Source: Daucus carota subsp. sativus (Eukaryota; Streptophyta; Magnoliopsida; Apiales; Apiaceae). From it: 64,000 bases of DNA. Shown here piece after piece: positions 36,663-48,691 of this stretch (the stretch's first letter is position 1; every line of letters begins with the position of its first letter). The stretch lies in NCBI RefSeq assembly GCF_001625215.2, contig NC_030387.2, positions 124,001 through 188,000 of the forward strand, written 5' to 3'. The notes beneath the pieces are model-generated. The model saw only the letters and a program-made list of their open reading frames with translations, had not been told where the DNA came from and ran no database searches. A program made the translations under genes and the position numbers.

Positions 36663-37078
36663 AATGTATTCGATTGGAATTTTAATGCATTGTTTTTAGT
36701 GTATGGATTTTAATGGATTGCATAGGATTTTGATTTTGTGCGGATTCTCGATGAATTGTCGCATAGAGTTGATAGGATTTAGGTACAATGCTTCAAAATC
36801 TTATTGAATTTGGTGAGATTTCAAAAAACTTAAAATACACTGAAGAATGCCACAAAATCCATCATTTTATGAAATGAAAAAAAATCCATCAGAATTTGAA
36901 TACCATCAGATTTTAATGGATTTTAAACAATCCCAATTGAATACCATCGGATTTTAAAGCATAATTTAAAATCCCAATTGAATACCACCAGATTTTGTAG
37001 CATAATTTAAAATCTCAATTGAATACCTTGAGATTTTAATGGATTTCAAACAATTCCAATCGAATACCTTCTGATTTC
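36663..37078. mobile_element. MITE with internal sub-repeats
   Basis: The left end TGTATTCGATTGGAATT is mirrored by AATTCCAATCGAATACC... near 37055-37070. Inside, AATTGAATACC(A/T)(T/C)(C/G)AGATTTTA is repeated several times (36880-37045). Non-coding. Confidence 0.55.
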
Positions 37079-37559
37079 ATGAATGCAAAAAAATATTTTA
37101 AAATCTCAATCCAATATACCTCTCTCCGTCTCTCACTAAAATAATTATCTAATATATCGGCACTTCACTTCACTATAAACATCTGGAACATTTTTTTCCA
37201 CTAATCTTATATAAAAAGATATGGAATGCTACCTTAGGATCAACTAATAAGACACCAGACATCCTTCTCGACTCGTCAATATACTTTCTTTATTTGAGGA
37301 TAATCATGACTTGCTTCACCATCCTCACTACAGACATAAAATCCTTTCCGAGTAACTTCACCTGAAATGTGTACACAAGTTATTTGATGTACATTTGGGA
37401 GTAACTAATGTAAGAAAATTTACAACAACTGTAATTAGTGCAAAACAGATTTAATCATACCTGCTCACTTATAAACCCTATCAGGGAAATTTTCAAGATA
37501 TTGCGTGTATTTTGCAATTTCAACATCCAAACCAACGTCCCACAACCTGCATGCACAAA

Positions 37560-40500
37560 GAAATTTATGACAAGGAAAACACAATTAAAAGTACATATTT
37601 TTTTATAAAAATAATCAAAAGGTAATATAATAATTATTAATAGGAATACATTATGTAGTTACTTAAAAAATGATTATAACTGTCTATATTTCACAAAAAT
37701 GAGGAGAGAACGGAATAAAAAATTATATAAAAATTTTAAGGAGAAAGAAAAAAGTAAGAAATAATTGTGACAAAATATGGATGTAATTAAATTTTTTGTG
37801 AGAAAGATTGTGAAAAAAATAAAAATAGAATGAGCATTTTCTTTGATCAGTACAAAATTCATTTCATTCTCCCTCCATTCTATTTACTCCAACTGAACGC
37901 AACTCCTAGTCCTACTCTAGTTAAAAATGCATCGAAGCTCCAACTTTTATCAAAACAAAATGTTTGTTCGTGCTTATTTCGAAAAAAATTATTCACCAAC
38001 ATATTCACGAACAGCTCACAAACTATGACAACCACTACCAGCCTTATAAATATTGTTCACGCACTTTTAATCACAAAAAACTCAGTTCACGGACTTATAC
38101 TCATGATTCATGAATTTTTCCATGAGTTTCACATATTTCATTTTTATAAAAAGCAAAAAATATCAGTAAAAATTTTACCCCTTGCAAACCAAACAAATGT
38201 ATTTGACTGTATATCATTCTGATTTTGATCAAGTTATACACACTAATAAAATACATGAAAATAAGTTACATAATATAGTTATATATTTACTATCTAGTGT
38301 ATTTTAATTTAATTAAATCCTATAAATATGAAGTTAATAAAACATAATAAAATAAATAAATTAATTGAAAATTTTATTTGCAAGTAATTAAATATATACC
38401 TAACTATTTATCAAAATCTTGTGTCATAAGTAACATGTTTACTAGACTCGAAGTATACTCACAAATTATATTAATAATTGTGTACAGAATTTTTGTACAT
38501 AATGATGTGGCAAGTGACGTGGTTGGAATACATTGCAGGATAAATTGGAGAAGGTATCCATTGAATCAATCTCACATGCTTCCATCCTTTCGAAATAATC
38601 TAAATAATTTACTAACAATTTTGTAGGAAACCTGAGTTAGATTACTGGTAACGCACTTCACAGATTTCTTCGAAATTGGATGATGATTATTCAACAAAGC
38701 AAATCTCAAACTGATTATCCAGATACACTCGGCAATAGGCCAAGTACTATTAATAAGAGCCTCTTGACATTCATTTACAATGTTCTTTATAATTCTCTTA
38801 TTGAGATTTTGGTCTCACTGTCTTTGATTTAATAAAGGTTAGCCAAGTGAATTTTGTACTCTTACATCTAACTTTGTTCCAAACACCAAGTCATGTGTTT
38901 CTGATGGTGAGTTTGTTATCTCTCAGAACTTTTGCATCCTCTCGTACTTTCATGTTCGTTGTGTTGAAGAGACATGAATTTATACATCCTCTAATAAGCT
39001 TTTGCTTATGTAGCATAATCAGATCACGGGCTGACATGATTTTTTTGTATTGTTAGGCAGCCTTTTACCGTCACAAGGTATATAAACTTTTTTTTTTTGA
39101 AGCAGAAAGGTTTATAAGAAATATAGAAGAGAGGGTGATTGTATTCTCAATGGTGATTGTTTTTTCATAAATACATCTAAAATTCACCCATGTTCTCATT
39201 AAAACACAAGATAAAGCTGATAAGAAGTAAAGCACCGTGTACTCAACATTTGTTGATAGTTGTTTATCTATAAACTTTAAATTGCAGTTTGAACTCCTCT
39301 TTCCGCCATGGATCATAATTGGAATGATACAGTGATGGTTGGATTTACCTTAAAAATAACATGCAATTGATAGTATACTTTTTACTCTATATATACTCCC
39401 TTCCAAATAGTACATCATCTACAATTAAAGCGTATAGGCCGGGAGTTTGGTATTGATACTTTGTTATAAAAACAGGATGTAAATATCTGTTGGGTAACAA
39501 GTTGTGATATTAATACTTTGTTGCACATTAGAATGTAAAAATCCATCATGTAAAAAGTTCATAAAAAATTTCACGTAAAACATGTATCAGTTATATTTCT
39601 CCATTAAAATACATTTTTGATTAGCTGGTTGAGGATAGAGGATAAAATGAATGTTCATGTCAAAATTGTAAATAGTGTTTTCTTCACAATTTTTCTCATA
39701 GCTTGGCACTAAAATATTATCGGTTCATCTATGTGATTTCTTTTCTAATTTGTTATTGTACTGCTTCATATAAAGGCTCTATTAGTGGTGCTGGCATTTT
39801 AACTCAAGAGAGTAACTCGAGATCATGTCTTTCTAATGGTGAGCACTTTCCCTACGAATAAGTTATCTTCCAAATTGTGAATCTGGCTCTGAGTTAAAAA
39901 TTGGACTAAAGGTTAACACTGACTTTATTATAAACCTTTTCTTTCTTAAATTGTGGCAACCATGATGCAGTAGTGTCATGCCTTCAATGTATGACAAAGC
40001 TGTTTTTGTATATTTTTGGTGTTTTCTGAGTTTATAAATTGAAATAGCAGGAAATCAAGTAACAGAACAATAGATTATAGCTAGATAGAGGTGAATTAAG
40101 AGAGAGAGATGGAGAATTGAGAGAGAAATGAGAGAGAGAGATCAGATCAGAGTAGAGAGAGAGTGTTTAGAGAGAGAAAGAGAGAAACTTGGAAAAGAAG
40201 TTTGTATCTCACAACATGCATATCACAGCACACAAAGTCTATTTATAGGCCACACTAGTACAGCTGATATAACAGGCCAGGGAATTACACCCTTACCCCT
40301 GACTCTAATTCCCTGGCTACTACTATTAGCTATCACTACTAATATTAGTATTACTATGATCCTCACAAGTAGCTTGCTATAATGAAAAATATATCGATCC
40401 ATTTATGCAATAATTTCATATTTGAAAATTATGCATATTAATATGGCATGAAACAATGAGAAAAATATAAAGATAAGCGATATCTCGCAATGGTAAGCTC

Positions 40501-40900
40501 ACAAGAATGCTTATCTCAACATCAGCAGGCTTTCCAAGGTTGTAGAGGTTCTCACCTCTAAACTGGTAAACACACTCATGCTAAGTGCCACTTTGTGGCC
40601 ATAGATATATTCTATGCCAGGAGCTTGATGATATTGTTACTTCATCCCATAATTGTGATGTGCCGCATGTTAATTGCAATGACTATTAGCTACTTGGCAT
40701 CACAGACGACGACTTTACATGTCTTTTGGCAGGATTGACAACACCAAATATAAATTGAAGCTTTCCAGAGTCCCACTGATGACAATATGAGGAAATAGAT
40801 TAAATAGGGATATGAGCAAGATAAAGACTTGCTAGATTGTCCTGTCAGTGATGAGAGAAGAGCAAATCATGGCCATCAAGGATGGTTGTTACTCCTCTGG
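37560..40900. other. Intergenic / transposon-derived, no recognised gene
   Basis: AT-rich with no supported coding region. 40105-40190 is GA-rich and is followed by TCACAACATGCATATCACAG and TCTATTTATAGGCC words that look like part of an LTR in minus orientation. The 5' end of the Helitron that terminates at 43569 probably lies in this stretch but was not located. Confidence 0.35.
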
Positions 40901-40954
40901 TGCTCATTTGCTGGTTTTATATTAGGTATTTAATCAAGGTTATTTCTATGTGTC

Positions 40955-41785
40955 TACAAACTGTCTTATTAGCTATATGTGATGATTCCGTTGTTTTATA
41001 CAATATAATTAAGATTGTTTGTGTTTTTGCAAAATATTTTGACGTACCAGTCTCAAGACTCCATGTTCTTAATATTTGATTTATGTAAGACAACATGTGC
41101 TACATTTTTTATGCTTATGGAGCTGGTTTAACAGGTTTCATCATGGCTTACAATTATAAGAAAGTGGCGCTTTTTCTGCTAGCAGCATTGGTAGGAAAAG
41201 AGCATGGAGTTGTTGCAGGGTTAGCTGGATGTGGTTTAATCAAGTCTGTGGTTTCTGTGGATTGCATTGTAATGCAAGATTTGAAAACAGGTCATCTCAA
41301 ATTAACATCTCCTCGAGCTATGCTACTAAGCCAGAGCATTGGCACAACAATAGGCTGTATGGTGGCTCCCCTAAGCTTCATGCTTTACTACAAAGCATTC
41401 GATGTGGGGAATCCTACTGGAGAATTCAAGGCTCCTTATGTTGTAATATATAGAAGCATGGCATTCTCGTGGTAGAAGGCTTTTCAGCTCTGCCTGACCA
41501 TTGCTTGCAGCTCTGCTATGGGTTCTTCTCATTCGTTATATGCATTAACTTGGTTAAATACATGTTGCCGAAGAAGATAGGGAAATGGATGCCACTGCCA
41601 ATGGCCATGGGAGTTCCTTTCCTGGTGGGCATCTATTTTGGAATTAGTATGTGCACTGGAACCAGGATTGTGTTTGCTTGGGAAAAGCTTAAACCAAGAA
41701 AGGCAGAGCTGATGGTTCCAGCAGTCGCTTCAGGGCTGGATCCTACCATCCTCCATTCTTGATTTGGCAAAGATAAACCCTCTGG
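40955..41785 (+). pseudogene. YSL-like: Yellow Stripe-Like (YSL/OPT) transporter fragment
   Basis: The best block starts AYGAGLTGFIMAYNYKKVAL at about 41113 and continues through GLIKSVVSVDCIVMQD, LTSPRAMLLSQSIGTTIGC and GNPTGEFKAPYVVIYR. After a 1-base shift near 41470 come VEGFSALPDHCLQLCYGFF, KIGKWMPLPMAMGVPFLVG and LMVPAVASGL. A small deletion then shifts the frame again before WILPSSILDLAKINP. An upstream weak match (LYNIIKIV) starts near 40955. YSL proteins carry metal-nicotianamine chelates across membranes. Several transmembrane segments are present but the gene is incomplete and broken. It joins directly to a Helitron helicase fragment at about 41780. Confidence 0.85.
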
Positions 41786-42150
41786 AGAGGGACGCGAATG
41801 ATTGTGACGTGTAAAAAGAATAGTGTAGAGTGTGAGATCCTTTGTGGAAGCCATGTGGTCTAGGCACCTAATCCCACGTATCAACATGGTACCTACTGAT
41901 ACAAAATTTCCTTTTGCTTTTAAAAGAACACAATTTCCTTTGCAAATTTGTTACTCGATGACCATTAATAAGGGTCGGGGACAGTCACTCGATACCGTAG
42001 GTTTGTATCTGCTGCAACCTGTTTTCTGTTATGGCCAGCTTTATGTGGCTATTTCTAGGGTTACTTCTCTTCAAGGGCTCCATATGCTAATATATAGCGA
42101 TGAAGGTTCTACCACTGATTTAGTGAAAGTTGCTGATAATATGCTTTATG
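41780..42150 (+). pseudogene. Helitron PIF1-like helicase, C-terminal fragment
   Basis: From GTRMIVTCKKNSVECEILCG a frame runs to a TAG at about 41860. A shifted frame then gives RHLIPRINMVPTDTKFPFAF, FKRTQFPLQICYSMTINKG and VFCYGQLYVAISRVTS, which are the last helicase motifs (V and VI region) of RepHel proteins. The N-terminal Rep and main helicase parts are missing. Helicase and YSL frames abut with no spacer. Confidence 0.85.
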
Positions 42151-43097
42151 TTTATCCAGAGAACTGTATTCTATGCTCGGATGATAGCTACTGTGAACAT
42201 ATTGTAATGTCAGTATATTATTGCTATTTTAGTTAAATATGACATGCATGGCTTTATTTTTAAATATGATGATTAATGTAAAACTGAGCCCGACAACTGT
42301 TAATATTGTCATCTACTTACCGGAGTATATTATATTACATAGACTGTCTTTATTTGGGACAACTTGATTTGGGATTGGACTGTGATATGTATTTTCATAT
42401 TATAACATGTTATTCAGCCATGTGATTGGATTTGAGAGTTCGACGTGTTTATGAGCTGCGCTCGGAATATAGTTTCATTCTACAGCCTGCCATGCGGTGC
42501 AGAATTGCTAGATACAAAGCTTTCAGATGGTGTTCGCTGCAATGTTTCAAGTGGATCATCTTCTACAAATGATGAGCAGCGTGCAGTCTTAGCAATGGTT
42601 TGGGCAGTCTTAGCAATAGTTTGGGAGAGATTTAGGCTGCAACAGTTAGACATGCTGCCTTTTATTGTTTCTCTTCCTCTGCGTCATGTAAGCGATGAAT
42701 AAATGTGATTGTGTTTTTTATACGACTAATATGGCATTAAAGTTTTTTAATTTGAGACATAGGAGCCGTGCACCGATTTATTAGGTAGGCTATATGTTTA
42801 AGTAGCTCTGAGTTTCCAAGCGATAGCTAGTCTTTGATCTATTTACAAATGCTGCTGCGTTTCTTTAACAATTAAGAGTGGTCATATATTATAGTGCCTC
42901 ATTCCAGTTGGAGTATGATAAGTGCTAATTTCAGGGTTTTCTACATCTGCAGCTTTTCTACATTTGCAGCCATCAAATTTTCAGGATTTCTACATTTGCA
43001 GCCATACATGAATTCTATAATATATGATAGGTCACAAGAGCAATGTGTGAGACAATAGCCAGCAAGAAAAGAAGTAAACCTATATTGTATATAAGGT
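42151..43097. other. Helitron interior, no recognised gene
   Basis: Contains an 80-codon open frame (42451-42702) with a local duplication (VLAMVWAVLAIVW) but no family match I can support. TTTCTACAT(C/T)TGCAGC is repeated about 42940-43005. Confidence 0.4.
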
Positions 43098-43330
43098 TTC
43101 AGGCCTGCATCTCCAACTTCACGCCTTGATCAACTGTTATCAATTTCTTCTTAGAGGAAGTCCTAACATCTCTAGAAACACTCTCATGTTCGTGGGAACT
43201 ATTTATCTCTAAAATCCTATCTGAACCAACAATTATTTTATGTGCATCGACCAAATCTTGAGACTCTCTGCTTGAAGCTATTAGAAGATGGTAAGGAGAA
43301 GCAAGCAAAATTTTCCCATCTGACATTAAC
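43098..43330 (-). pseudogene. ABCC-like: ABC transporter C-family (ABCC10-like) exon fragment
   Basis: Minus-strand frame LMSDGKILLASPYHLLIASS ... FQDLV-like SQDLVDAHKIIVGSDRILEI. This corresponds to the region just after the first nucleotide-binding domain of plant ABCC/MRP proteins. The upstream border keeps an intron acceptor (TTTTTGGCAG before TTAATG), so it is a copy of genomic DNA. It is antisense to the Helitron it lies in. It ends soon after with a stop and no partner exons. Confidence 0.75.
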
Positions 43331-43533
43331 TGCCAAAAATGAACATATAGATAATACTAATCAACCCTTGTAATCAATTATTTAGAGTTGGTAAAGTTGT
43401 ATCCTAAATAATTAATTTTTTAATATTGCAGTACCTCTAAATATATATAATATGTTAAACAAAGATTAGAAATCTAATGTTAATATTGATTTAATTTATT
43501 TTTCCGACCTCATTTTAGTGAAAATTCTAATAA

Positions 43534-43569
43534 TTTACCCGTACGCGAAGCGCGGGCATAATTATCTAG
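43534..43569 (+). mobile_element. Helitron 3' terminus (element with YSL, helicase and ABCC fragments)
   Basis: Palindrome CCCGTACGCGAAGCGCGGG, then CATAATTAT and CTAG, followed by host T. This is a canonical Helitron 3' end, in the same orientation as the helicase fragment 1.4 kb upstream. The 5' end is unresolved. Confidence 0.7.
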
Positions 43570-44011
43570 TATTTATTAAATGATATGCATGAAACATGAC
43601 CAATTTTAATCTGAAGACATATATGTACCGAACCAAACCGAATAATATTAATAATTTAATATAATTTTATTGATTGTCTTATAAGTTTTCTGACCTGGCC
43701 CAAGTTTAATTTTTATACCCCAGCCAATTATTAGTAGTCCCACGGGGCTTTAGTAATAATTTAACTAGTTTACATTGTATTATTATTCCATCAAACTTTG
43801 CGAATTACGACTATGAGAAACTCAAAAATAACATTTCTGAACCTTTAAAATGCGTACTTAAGAGCATCTCAAACGCCAACGACATAACTGTTAGCTATAA
43901 TTTTACTGAATTTACAGTGATTTTTGCTCCAGCGGTGTTAAATATAATCATTAGTTATATTCAAAATATTATATTTTATTAATTTTGATAATATAATTAA
44001 AATAAATTTTA

Positions 44012-44636
44012 GGGATCTTTTTAAAAATACCCATCTGCAAAATCATTTTTTTAAAAATACTACCATCTTTTTCATTGTTTTTAAAAATACCTTTTTATAA
44101 AAAAAAATTTTCAAAAATACGATTTGCAACTTTTGCAACCTCATTTGCAACCTTGGGCGGCGCAGCCGTAAAAGTTGCAAATGAGGTTGCAAAAGTTGCA
44201 AATAAAAATGAAAAGTTGCAACGGTTGCAACTGCAGTTGCAACTAGTTCAACTGAAAACAGTAAGTTGCAAAAGTTGCAACTGCAGTTGCAACTTTTGCA
44301 ACTGCAGTTGCAACTTTTGCAACTTCAGTTGCAACTTAATGCAACTGAAAACTATATATAGTTGTAAATGAGGTTGCAAAAGTTGCAAATGAGGTTGCAA
44401 CTGCAGTTGCAACTTTTGCAACTTCATTTGCAACCTCAGTTGCAACTAAATGCAACTCAAAACTGTAAGTAACAACAGATGTATGGTGTGCCCCTGGCGG
44501 GGCCATTAGAATACAATAGAATCAACTGAATGCAACCATATGCAACTGAATACAACCATATGCAACCATATATGCAATTACAAATACTGATTTCAAGTTC
44601 CAGTTTTCAAATGTCATTTTCGACCTCATTTTCGGA

Positions 44637-44710
<74 letters not shown>

Positions 44711-44949
44711 TCCGAAAATGAGGTCGAAAATGACATTTGAAAACTGGAACTTGAAATCAGAAATTCAGTTGCAGATGAAGTTGCAAAAGAGGTTGCAACA
44801 CGGCTGGCTAGTTGCAAATGAGGTTGCAAAAGTTGCAAACAGTATTTTTGAAAAAACAATTTTATGAAAAGGTATTTTTAAAAATAATTCTGGAAGGTAG
44901 TATTTTTGTAAATAATTAAAGAAAAGGTAGGTAGTTTTGTAGATTTCCC
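44012..44949. mobile_element. MULE-type foldback element with TTGCAAC repeats
   Basis: 938 bp. Ends GGGATCTTTTTAAAAATAC and (mirrored) GTAGATTTCCC, flanked by a perfect 9-bp direct repeat TAAATTTTA (44003-44011 and 44950-44958). The arms are built from A-rich AAAAATAC words and many copies of TTGCAAC/GTTGCAA on both sides. No gene. Confidence 0.85.
44587..44760. repeat. 174-bp perfect palindrome with (AT)33 centre
   Basis: The 54-bp left arm (44587-44640, starting CTGATTTCAAGTTCC and ending TTTTCGGAATCG) is exactly reverse-complemented at 44707-44760. Between them lies a 66-bp pure AT tract. Confidence 0.95.
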
Positions 44950-45639
44950 TAAATTTTAATTGATTTGCTCTGTATGAGTGTTAGAGAAAACTAGTATATC
45001 TGGCCCGTGCTTCGCACACGGGTAATGTTTGTTGTTTTCATATTTTTATAATTGATAATTTATCTGTACACATCCAATAATCAGGTTTTTATTGTGTATT
45101 GTTACGTGTCTCTTTTTCTAATTCCTAGTTGCACAATTGTATGGAATATACATACCATAGTCGGGTTATTAAAAGATGATCCAAATCTTTTTGGGAATTC
45201 ATCAAAGAGAAAAGCTAACTTATAAAAAGAGTGAATTCAATGACTTCTTATTTCAAAAATTGTAAATCTGAGTAGTCTAACCAAATGAAACTTTTTGACA
45301 AACACCAATAAGTTAACTAATATCTATTGCGTAGAGATCAATAATAGGAACCGAAATTACTTGTGTTCTTATCCGGCATTACCAGCATTACTGTTATTTC
45401 TATTCGACAAAGCAATATTTTTATTTTACCAATATTTAAATATAGCTTATATTTAAAACCTAATGTTTATTTGACCATACCTGTTAAATTTATATGCTAT
45501 AAACTCCTCGCAGAAGGAGAGGTAAAAAGTGGAGACATTGGGTGTTTGTTAACTTGACCTATATATGACCAAATTTAGACAAATGTATTAGCTTTACGAT
45601 ATTAAAACTGCAGCCAGCGCACATGTCTCATATTTCATT

Positions 45640-45850
45640 TAACTAACCTGATAAGCTTAATGATGCATAATGTGGAGAGAGGTGCGACAAATAAGTAGAT
45701 GTTGATGGGGTGTGTAGCTGAGTAACATCTGAATATGGCAAAAGAACGATGCAGTCCTGGAGAGCGTCACATCTGCCCTTATCAAGGCACTGGAGAACAC
45801 GTTCCAACTTGTCCCTAGCCTAAACATCACCCGCATTCACTATAGCAGAG
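45640..45850 (-). pseudogene. Unidentified captured exon-like fragment
   Basis: The minus frame reads ARDKLERVLQCLDKGRCDAL, then QDCIVLLPYSDVTQLHTP and further polar residues. It has the composition of a real protein and no internal stop over about 55 codons, but I cannot name the family. It lies in the Helitron's sense orientation. Confidence 0.4.
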
Positions 45851-47689
45851 GTATGTTTAATTGTATAAAGATAGGCATTTACTTTAGCAGGTATTCCAGA
45901 ATCTGGTAAAATAAGCAATAGCAAAGAGAGATCTTTTGTTCTCTTGTCACCAACTCTTTGACATCTAATTAAATGTAGAATATAGAATTCAAAATTTCCT
46001 TAATCTTAAGTACAACAGAATTAATAAGATCCAAATAACAAAAAAGAACCTTAGGGAATAATGTATATATTAGATTGGAAACTGAGATGCTTGTATAGGC
46101 CCATTGCACTTCTATTTGTTTATAGGAACATATTGCACTTGCCAAGCCTTTGAAATTAAAATCTTCGATGTTGGGTTCATTTTCATCAGGGGTACCCAAG
46201 TTAAACCTGAGATCAATAGGCATCAAAGTTTTCTAGCCACCTCTTTCCCTTTCCTATGTTTTGCTATGTGATATTCTGTATACATTTAAAAGATACTGAT
46301 AGCCTTTCTTATAATCAGATTATATATAGTATGATTTCAGATTTGATTATAAAAAATAATCAGAGCGACAGTAGCTTAGCCACGGACTGCAACAGAAAAT
46401 ACAGGACACTATCCATTGACTTTGGTAACTATACTATTCTGGGAGGTTTCTAAACAACGTCTCTAAGGATTTGTGATCCTGTTTTTGTTACTACTGATTA
46501 GATTAAGAGGTACTTTGCATGGGAAGCAAAGATTAGATGTTTAAGTACATTAACCAAGACAACATATTGATTGATGCTGCACTACCAACCGTATGATCTG
46601 ATCTCACTCGAGATCTCGCATATATTCCACTCATCAGACGGTTAATCATTAATATTATTTTAATCATCAATTTTGACTTTCCATGATGAATAACTATGAT
46701 TTATTGTAATTATCAAATTATATTAGTTGTTACTAAAATTTAGTAATAAATTGTCCTCTTATAGCCGGCAAGCTGGTTGGCATGGTGACTGATCAGACTT
46801 TTTGATTAATAATATTATTATAATAATATTTATTCTACACACGATAAAGACATGCAAGTCACAGACAAAAGTTATAACAATTCATCAAGCTAAGATTATC
46901 TAAAGTCCTCTAGAATAAAGTTTCCTTTGAAGCATACATATAAAGACTCATTCTGTCTTCATATGAATCCAATTTAGATAATTTTAACTTCAAAATTACT
47001 AACTATCTTTCTTGAGGTTAAACAGGTACTATGTGAAGAATTTTGACAGGGTTCGCAAAATTCAGACTGAAGCAATGTATAAACTCTAACTTTATGCTAA
47101 GTGACATTAATAAAATCTTTAGTAAGCCTTTAAGTAATAATCAACATCTGGGTGCCTAGCAAAGGTAAAGATAACAACTCACATGCTACACACCAGATTT
47201 AATTTCGAAAAGAAGCTTTACATATTAATTAAGCATCTCAATTTTATGACATAAATGGTTACCTAGAGGGAATCTAATATATGCAAATCCAATTGTAGCT
47301 CAAACCACTAAACATAAAAGCTGCCTACAGTTAACAATCCACAGATGATCACAAATTTTTTATAGGCTACATATAATTCACCACCAGAACAACCTACATA
47401 AGGCAACTAAGATTATAGGCTACCTAAGATTAGATAGTGCAACTATAGTTTAATTTGACCATTAGAATATAGATGAAATAACCTGTAACTGCAGTTGGAC
47501 TTTCAGTTTTTGGCCTGAGCTCTGTTTGGAATACAGACCCATGTCCTCTCCTTTGCATATTTTATTCCAGACCCATGGAATTATGTACACACCTGGTAGA
47601 TGAAGTGCAGAAATCAGCCACAATTTTCAGGATGATTCAGGCGGCGTTACTTTTTTTTAAATTTCTAAATCAGCCACAAAAGAAGTATG

Positions 47690-48345
47690 TCACATAAATT
47701 ATGGTTGCAATTCAAAACCATCACTCGATCAATAGCTTCTGCCAATGCCTTGGGCTGCACAGCCCAATTTCTGAATGAGCTACGCCGGAGGAACCTGCCA
47801 ATGCCACATTGTATCAAGTTGTAATTAGTAAGCATATATGATCATATATTATCTATAAGAAATTTAATCGAACATTTGATGTATAAACCGTGTGTAATCT
47901 AAAAACAGATAACTCTCTTTCAGGAAGCAATTACAATTGTGATATATGCATCTCAAAATTTAAATTACAACAAAATAGATATGTAAGATTAAAACACAGT
48001 TGAAAACTCCATAGGAAATGTAATCGAACAGTTGGTCTACAAACCGTGAGTAATCTAAAATCTGAGTAATTCTTTATTTATCTCACATTCATTATTCTGT
48101 AAAATACCAAAGTAAAATGGTCAGCTAAGGAACTACCAAGATTGTATCAAAATAACCATGTAACTTACAATATCCTGATAAAAAAGAGGGATATGAACTT
48201 TATATATACATGAATTGAATCAATGAGACCTTGATAATATATAAATCGAATCAATGTGTACCTTGATTGAATAAGTAAGATTTAGAGATACCTGAAATCA
48301 TGAATTTTGAACCACCGCTTGAAGATCATCTCCTGCCCAAACACA
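47690..48345 (-). pseudogene. Possible two-piece captured gene remnant
   Basis: Minus-strand patches EMIFKRWFKIHDF (about 48297-48340) followed by GTATCT, and FLRRSSFRNWAVQPKALAEA (about 47730-47795), look like exons. The rest is AT-rich intron-like DNA. The family is unknown, and chance cannot be excluded. Confidence 0.25.
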
Positions 48346-48691
48346 AAACAAAATAATGAAGCAATGAACACAGACTATAGAAGTCGCTAAGAGCACGATG
48401 AATCCATTAACTACCCAGTTTGAAATTTGGCACGTTCGAATCACACGGCTAAAATGCAGGGATAAAGAACTGCAAGTGTAGCGTCAGTCGTAACCGAATG
48501 TTCAGACCCGGATGTTAACGGGTTGCTCCAACTCTGCGGCAAATACCATTGTATTCAAGTCGGGTATTGACCCATTTTTATCTGGATTATCCAAGAGGCC
48601 GTGAAAAGACAAAAAAGGGCTAAGTTTAAATAAGAAGTTAAAAAGGTGGAAGGGCAAAAACAGTCTTTTTCCAGTTTCTTTGTGTTCAGAA

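Larger units (their letters stand above)
33597..37548 (-). pseudogene. MFP2-like: 3' part of a peroxisomal beta-oxidation multifunctional protein (MFP2/AIM1-like) gene, decayed
   Basis: Four exon remnants in correct order on the minus strand: 37461-37548 (IAKYTQYLENFPDRVYK then stop), 37233-37361 (VTRKGFYVCSEDGEASHDY, then frameshift), 36351-36491 (SDKEITEMILFPVVNEACRV) and 33597-33752 (MFWAEFVGPKYI ... FKPCAYLVEKAAMDAPL). These match the 3-hydroxyacyl-CoA dehydrogenase C-terminal part of the plant multifunctional protein of fatty-acid beta-oxidation. Splice sites are mostly kept, so this is a decayed genomic copy, not a retrocopy. An in-frame TGA in the first remnant and an indel plus stop in the second kill it. 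A retroelement sits in the intron between the last two. Upstream exons are not found in the window. Confidence 0.82.

Noticed and set aside
39385-39415. TCTATATATACTCCC as the 5' end of the Helitron ending at 43569
   Set aside because: It is preceded by C rather than A, and I could not reconstruct an empty site.
42445-42702. 85-codon frame in the Helitron interior
   Set aside because: Internal repeat and no recognisable homologue; kept only as a note.
44530-44860. Two opposite-strand open frames across the AT tract with nearly identical peptides
   Set aside because: They are a by-product of the perfect palindrome plus (AT)n, giving runs of Ile-Tyr; not genes.
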